Shown here one piece after another: positions 39,101 to 45,100 of a stretch of 64,000 nucleotides of DNA. The DNA comes from Patiria miniata (Eukaryota > Echinodermata > Asteroidea > Valvatida > Asterinidae). The DNA lies in assembly GCF_015706575.1 (NCBI RefSeq), contig NW_024037072.1:2113001-2177000 (forward strand), given 5' to 3'. The position numbers and the translations under genes were made by a program. The notes beneath the pieces are model-generated. The model had not been told where the DNA came from, made no database searches, and saw only the letters and a list, made by a program, of their open reading frames with translations. Each line of letters starts with the position of its first letter. The first letter of the stretch is position 1.

Positions 39101-42100
39101 GCAATACAGGAATACTTGGCTAAGGTAAGGATATCGAAATATAATATATTTCTATATCATTTCAACCGTACACATGCAAAACCAGATCAACAACATTTGC
39201 TGTTCGCCCACACCAGTCCCCCACAAAAGTTGTCATTAACTCAACCAAGAGATCACTGAAAAACTGGTCAGATCGCCTTTCAGTCTTTCCAATTCCTAGA
39301 TCTCAAAGACCAGAACCTTTACAGAACTCTGCCGCCAGATTCATTGCTCTTTGTCAATCCAGCAATGCCCAAATTCTTTGCTCTCTCCACTGGTTAAATA
39401 TTCATTTTCAAACTATAAATGATTTATTGATAAAAAAGATTGGCATGGCAGCCCAGGGGCTGAATTACATCAGAATTTACATATATTCAAATGAACATAA
39501 ACAGTAAAAAGACTAGTAATAAACAAGAAAAATTCAACCCAAACAATGTAAAATACATGCACACTTGAAAGTACATGTGTGTCATAAAGGTACAAAAACC
39601 CGTAAATGCACCAAGTTCAATATTTCCTTCTTGCGTACAAATGTAAAAAGGAATCGGCTATTCAGTGTATCCCAAGAAATTATCCATATTTATCACACCC
39701 TCCACTCAGGCATGCAACTTTTCCTCGGATCCACTGATTTCCTCATTTTTACTTCTCATGAATGCCATTACAAATTGAAAAACACTGTACAAAGTCTTGT
39801 GTGGCTGGAATTTCCTTGTTTTTTCTAAATTCTCATGTGAATGCCTGTCCACTCTAGCTCACAATCTCTACTTAAACAACCTGTCACTCACAACAATTCT
39901 CACGGTCAATGATAACTCATATCCTGAGCCCCTGCACTCTGAAAAACTCACTCAGACATTGCATCCTGACTGCATAAACAAAAACTGATTTTAAATCCGT
40001 GTGCACTGGTTTGAGACCAGCTTTACGTGGCTTGCATATCGTGTATGTTCTTGGTTCTTGGTTGGTTCTTCTCCTAAATGCTCCGCGTGGGAGTTTATAC
40101 AGGAGGCCAGAAACACCGGGGCAAACCCCTTCTCTTAGCGATAAGTGTCACTGGGTTCTTTTACGTGCATTTATACAACACACGGGACCTACGGCTTAAC
40201 GTCCCATCCGAAGGACGAAGCAATAATGGTTAAGTGCCTTGCTTGAAGGCACAAGTGTCCACCCAGCGGGCTTGAACCCACGCCACTGTTGCCTCTGAAA
40301 CACCAGAGCATGAGTCCGGTGTTCTTAACCGCTAGGCCATGACACTCCACATATAGCATCTGTGATATAACATCTACACCACATGTGCATTAGTCTGGTG
40401 CCACTTGTTTCATGTACCTTCGTGATACACGTGTACTGTAGGCAGTAAGTGAAGTTTCCATGCGAACGACGAAAGTGGAATTTTTCATTTCCATCACATT
40501 ATCACCGCAGCGTATTGTACAAACTTTTTAGCCATTCTGAGTCAATTGGATAGAATTGTGTGCACTCTAGGACCACTGTCCTAGACTAACCTTGGTTTTT
40601 TTTTTTATTATTTATTTATTTATTCAATGAAACAACAGCGGTTATCCGCCACTTACAGGTATCATGCATTAAATATATTTGTTATACATAAAATATTATA
40701 AAAATTCTAAGATCCTTACAATCCTTACCTCTTACAGGCCTTTGATACATCTCTTCATCCCCTGGGTAGACTCCTTGAGAACCTGTGTGTAGCCTACCGT
40801 GAGACCTACATAGGCCTGGGCGCTCATCGTTGGCTACTGCCTTACGCTGTGGAAGAGATCAAATCATACGTCAAGAGGATATACCAGCTAGTCCGGTGAG
40901 AAAGTATCTGTGCTTCAAAGCCGGTTCATAAAATAATGCGAAGGTCACAAAACATTGCCTGCAAAATTTTCCAGAGTTGAATTGTGTTGAATTGTGAATT
41001 TGAAGCACGAAGAGTTGCTGTGACTTCAGAAATTTGCTTTTGCATTCGCTTTTGAGCCGAGAATGAACTGGCCTTGAGATGATAAAAACCATTGCTTAAT
41101 TCAAATGGGTATATTTTGACCTTCATTCGCTGGGTGTTTTTTTGTTAGCTTTCAAAAGTAGACCACCAGGGCCACTGTAAAGTAACCAGTGGCTGGGCTG
41201 TATATTACTAGATTCACTCAAATTCTACAAAACCAGATGTAGGGTGTTTCCAAATGTAGTATTTGCCCCCTTTTTTTACGTACAATTTGCCACATTGGGA
41301 TTCAGTGTGTCATTTACAGCAGTGTAGGAGATTTTGTAGTGTTTTTGAGTCAATTTCACAAATTTTCACACTAAGTTAGTATAATGCTGCAATCAGTTTC
41401 ATTTTGTGTACAAAAATGGGTACACCTCTCTTTCAAGCTTCCACTTTTATTACGTTACTTTTCCAGAGTACTGTTCAACGACCTCCCAAATGAGCATCCG
41501 AACAAACCAGAAACTCCAGTTCATGATCACCACACCTCAGACTTCCACTACTACTATGACTACAGCGACAGCCATCCGCCCCCAGCAGTCGAGGCAAAGA
41601 TAGCCAAGTCTGCAAGCAAGAACAGGCAGCTGTCTACGGATGATATGTAAGTCGGATGTCAGTGGCGTCGAGTCTATCACATGTCCTCACAAGTCAATCA
41701 CAAGTCAATAAGTCCTAAATCAAGTCATAAGTCTCTGAACCACCTTTTCACACTACAAAATATATATTTTACACATTTTTATCCAGGAATAGTTTTAAGC
41801 TACTTTTAGGGGAGTACTTATGGGGGAGTATGGCCCAGTGGTTAGGGTTTGTGACTCATGATCAGAGGGATAGGGGTTCGAATCCAGCTGCTGGTCACAT
41901 GCTGTGTCCTTAGGTATGCCACTTCACCCCTACTGGCCTCTCTCCACCCAGGAGTATAAATGGGTACCGGCATTAGCTGGGGAGTAACCTGCGATGGACT
42001 AGCATCCCATCCAGGGGGATTAGAAATATTCTCAGTCGATTCATGCTACTAAAACCAGAGATAAACGCCGGCCTGATGGGCCACATTGGCTCGTGACAAA

Positions 42101-45100
42101 CTTTACTTTACTTTTTTTACTTTTAAGCTGACCCAAGGACAAATCTTTAGGAAACTTTCACTCTGTCCTTGTTTATGCAGCACCTGTCATATTACGAGTG
42201 ACGGTCTCCTCTACCCGATAGTACTACCGCGCTTGTACCCGGCCTTGTTTACTCTCTATGCATTGAAGAATGAGGAGGAAGATCAACAGTACCAAGACAG
42301 ATTGAGAAGACTGAACGAGAGGCCTGATATGGCCCTGCTGGCGTACCTCAAAGTGGACCAGTAAGTAGTGAAGACAGAGAGACAAGTGGACTGCTGACAA
42401 ATGGACAAACAGACTAGGTAATGAGTAGAACCAACAGTGCCAAAAGAAGACTGTGAGAAGCCTTATCATATGGCCCTCATGGTATACCTCAAGGCATACC
42501 TCAATGTGGCTCAGTAAGTAGTGAAGACAGAGAGACAAGTGGACTGCTGACAAATGGACAAACAGACTAGGTAAGGAGTAGAACCAACAGTACCAAAAGA
42601 AGACTGTGAGAAGCCTAATCATATGGCCCTCATGGTATACCTCAAGGTGGCTCAGTAAGTAGTGATGACAGAGAGACAAGTGGACTGCTGACAAATGGAC
42701 AAACAGACTAGGTAAGGAGTAGAACCAACAGTACCAAAAGAAGACTGTGAGAAGCCTAATCATATGGCCCTCATGGTATACCTCAAGGTGGCTCAGTAAG
42801 TAGTGATGACAGAGAGACAAGTGGACTGCTGACAAATGGACAAACAGACTAGGTAAGGAGTAGAACCAACAGTACAAAAAGAAGACTGTGAGAAGCCTAA
42901 TATGGCCCTCGTGGCATACCTCAAGGTGGCTCAGTAAGTAGTGATGACAGAGAGACAAGTGGACTGCTGACAAATGGACAAACAGACTAGGTAAGGAGTA
43001 GAACCAACAGTACAAAAAGAAGACTGTGAGAGGCCTAATATGGCCCTCAAGGTATACCTCAAGATGGCTCAGTAAGTAGTGAAGACAAAGAGACAAGTGG
43101 ACTGCTGACGAATGGACAAACAGACTAGGTAATGAGTAGAACCAACAGTACCAAAAGAAGACTGTGAGAAGCCTAATCACATGACCCTCATGGTATACCT
43201 CAAGACATACCTCAAGGTGGCTCAGAAAGTAGTGAAGACAGAGAGACAAGTGGACTGCTGACGAATGGACAAACAGACTAGGTAACGAGTAGAACCAACA
43301 GTACCAAAAGAAGACGGTGAGAAGCCTAATCACATGACCCTCATGGTATACCTCAAGACATACCTCAAGGTGGCTCAGAAAGTAGTGAAGACAGAGAGAC
43401 AAGTGGACTGCTGACGAATGGACAAACAGACTAGGTAATGAGTAGAACCAACAGTACCAAAAGAAGACTGTGAGAAGCCTAATCACATGACCCTCATGGT
43501 ATACCTCAAGACATACCTCAAGGTGGCTCAGAAAGTAGTGAAGACAGAGAGACAAGTGGACTGCTGACGAATGGACAAACAGACTAGGTAACGAGTAGAA
43601 CCAACAGTACCAAAAGAAGACGGTGAGAAGCCTAATCACATGACCCTCATGGTATACCTCAAGACATACCTCAAGGTGGCTCAATAAAGTAAAGAAGACA
43701 CATAGACAGATGGACTGCTGATGAATAGACAAACAGACTAGGTAACAAGTAGAACCAACAGTCCCAAAAGAAGACTGTGAGAGGCCTAATATGGCCCTCG
43801 TGGCATACCTCAAGGTGGACCAGTAAGTAGTGAAGACAGAGAGACAGATGGACAGCTCACAAATGAACCAACAGACTAAGTAATGATTGAAGCCACCAGT
43901 AGCATGAGAAGACAGATTGAGGGGCCTGATAGTATTAAAGTTGCAATATAAACCAACAGACGGGCACCCCAACTTATGAACTTCGAAGGCAGTGATATAT
44001 TGGGTTTTTTTTTACAGGTTTTTTTGACGACTGAAAGACGTTTTTCAATTTTTTTGGTTTAAAAGTGAGTTTTTAACAGGAAAGGTAAATGTTGGTCATG
44101 ATAGGATCATAAAACATATTTTGATGAATGACACAAATTCAAAGATTTTTCATTTCATCAACAGGAAATTCTGGCTCTTGGAAGAAGTCGTGAAGGACTC
44201 TTTGAAGGTAATGTCATTCGCAAGTTTAAATACAGTGTTGATAAATAATATAAATTTGAATATATGTCACTGCTTTTCAGCTGTTCGGTATTTCAACATT
44301 CACTGATTCTATAATGGGTTCAACTATTGTGTGTAATTATTGCGGCGTGTAATTTGGTTTGGCTGTTTTCAATTTTTTATCCCACTTTTAGTAGCTCCAA
44401 AGGAAATAGTCTGACACAAGCTGTATATTTTGTTCTACAGAGAATCTCTGAGATTCGCGATGTCTCCTACGTCGCGGCGGTGGAGTGCCTGCAGAACATG
44501 AGCACGACGTTCAGCCCGCGCCAGAAGCTCCTCATCATCCACACGGCCTGGGAGGCCATCAAGGAAGCTATTGAGGTCCACAGCACAGAGAGTGTCACGC
44601 TCGGTATGGATGAGCTCTTCCCGATCTTTCAGTACGTGGTGATTCGTGCAAGGTAAGCCAGTTTGTATTGCTAACAGTCGACCACCCCGTCAAGCCCACC
44701 CCCCTGTGATTTGTGCAAACACGTCTGACATGTGTGGGCGTATTCATCTATTCAAACCGTGGATGAAAAATTCTAGAGAACAATATCGTCCATGATCCCC
44801 AGCATACGTCCGCGATTGGGGTAGTGTACAAAACCTATGGGAGTCTTCCTAAAAAGTTAGAGTACAAACAAAAGAGGGACAATAGGACGTCCACGAACGA
44901 CGGTGTGAACGCGTTTACATGAACACGTAGATGACATGCGGGCCTGGAACACACAGTGTGGTATTCAGGCATGAGATTTTTCAGACTTTTGTCTGAAATT
45001 AGACATTTTAAATATGAGAGAAAGACATTATCAGTAAAGAAACAAATCATCTTTCAGACCATGTTTGCAATTTTCAGACTATTTTTAAATGGACAACCTC

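Noticed and set aside
42300..43900. CRISPR array (regular repeat units)
   Set aside because: Units are contiguous and without unique spacers, and the genome is eukaryotic.
42224..43972. 582-codon open frame on the minus strand with strongly repeated, hydrophobic protein
   Set aside because: It is the antisense reading of the exon/intron tandem array and overlaps a real ALS2 exon. Repeat length near a multiple of three keeps it open. No start context, signal or known family.
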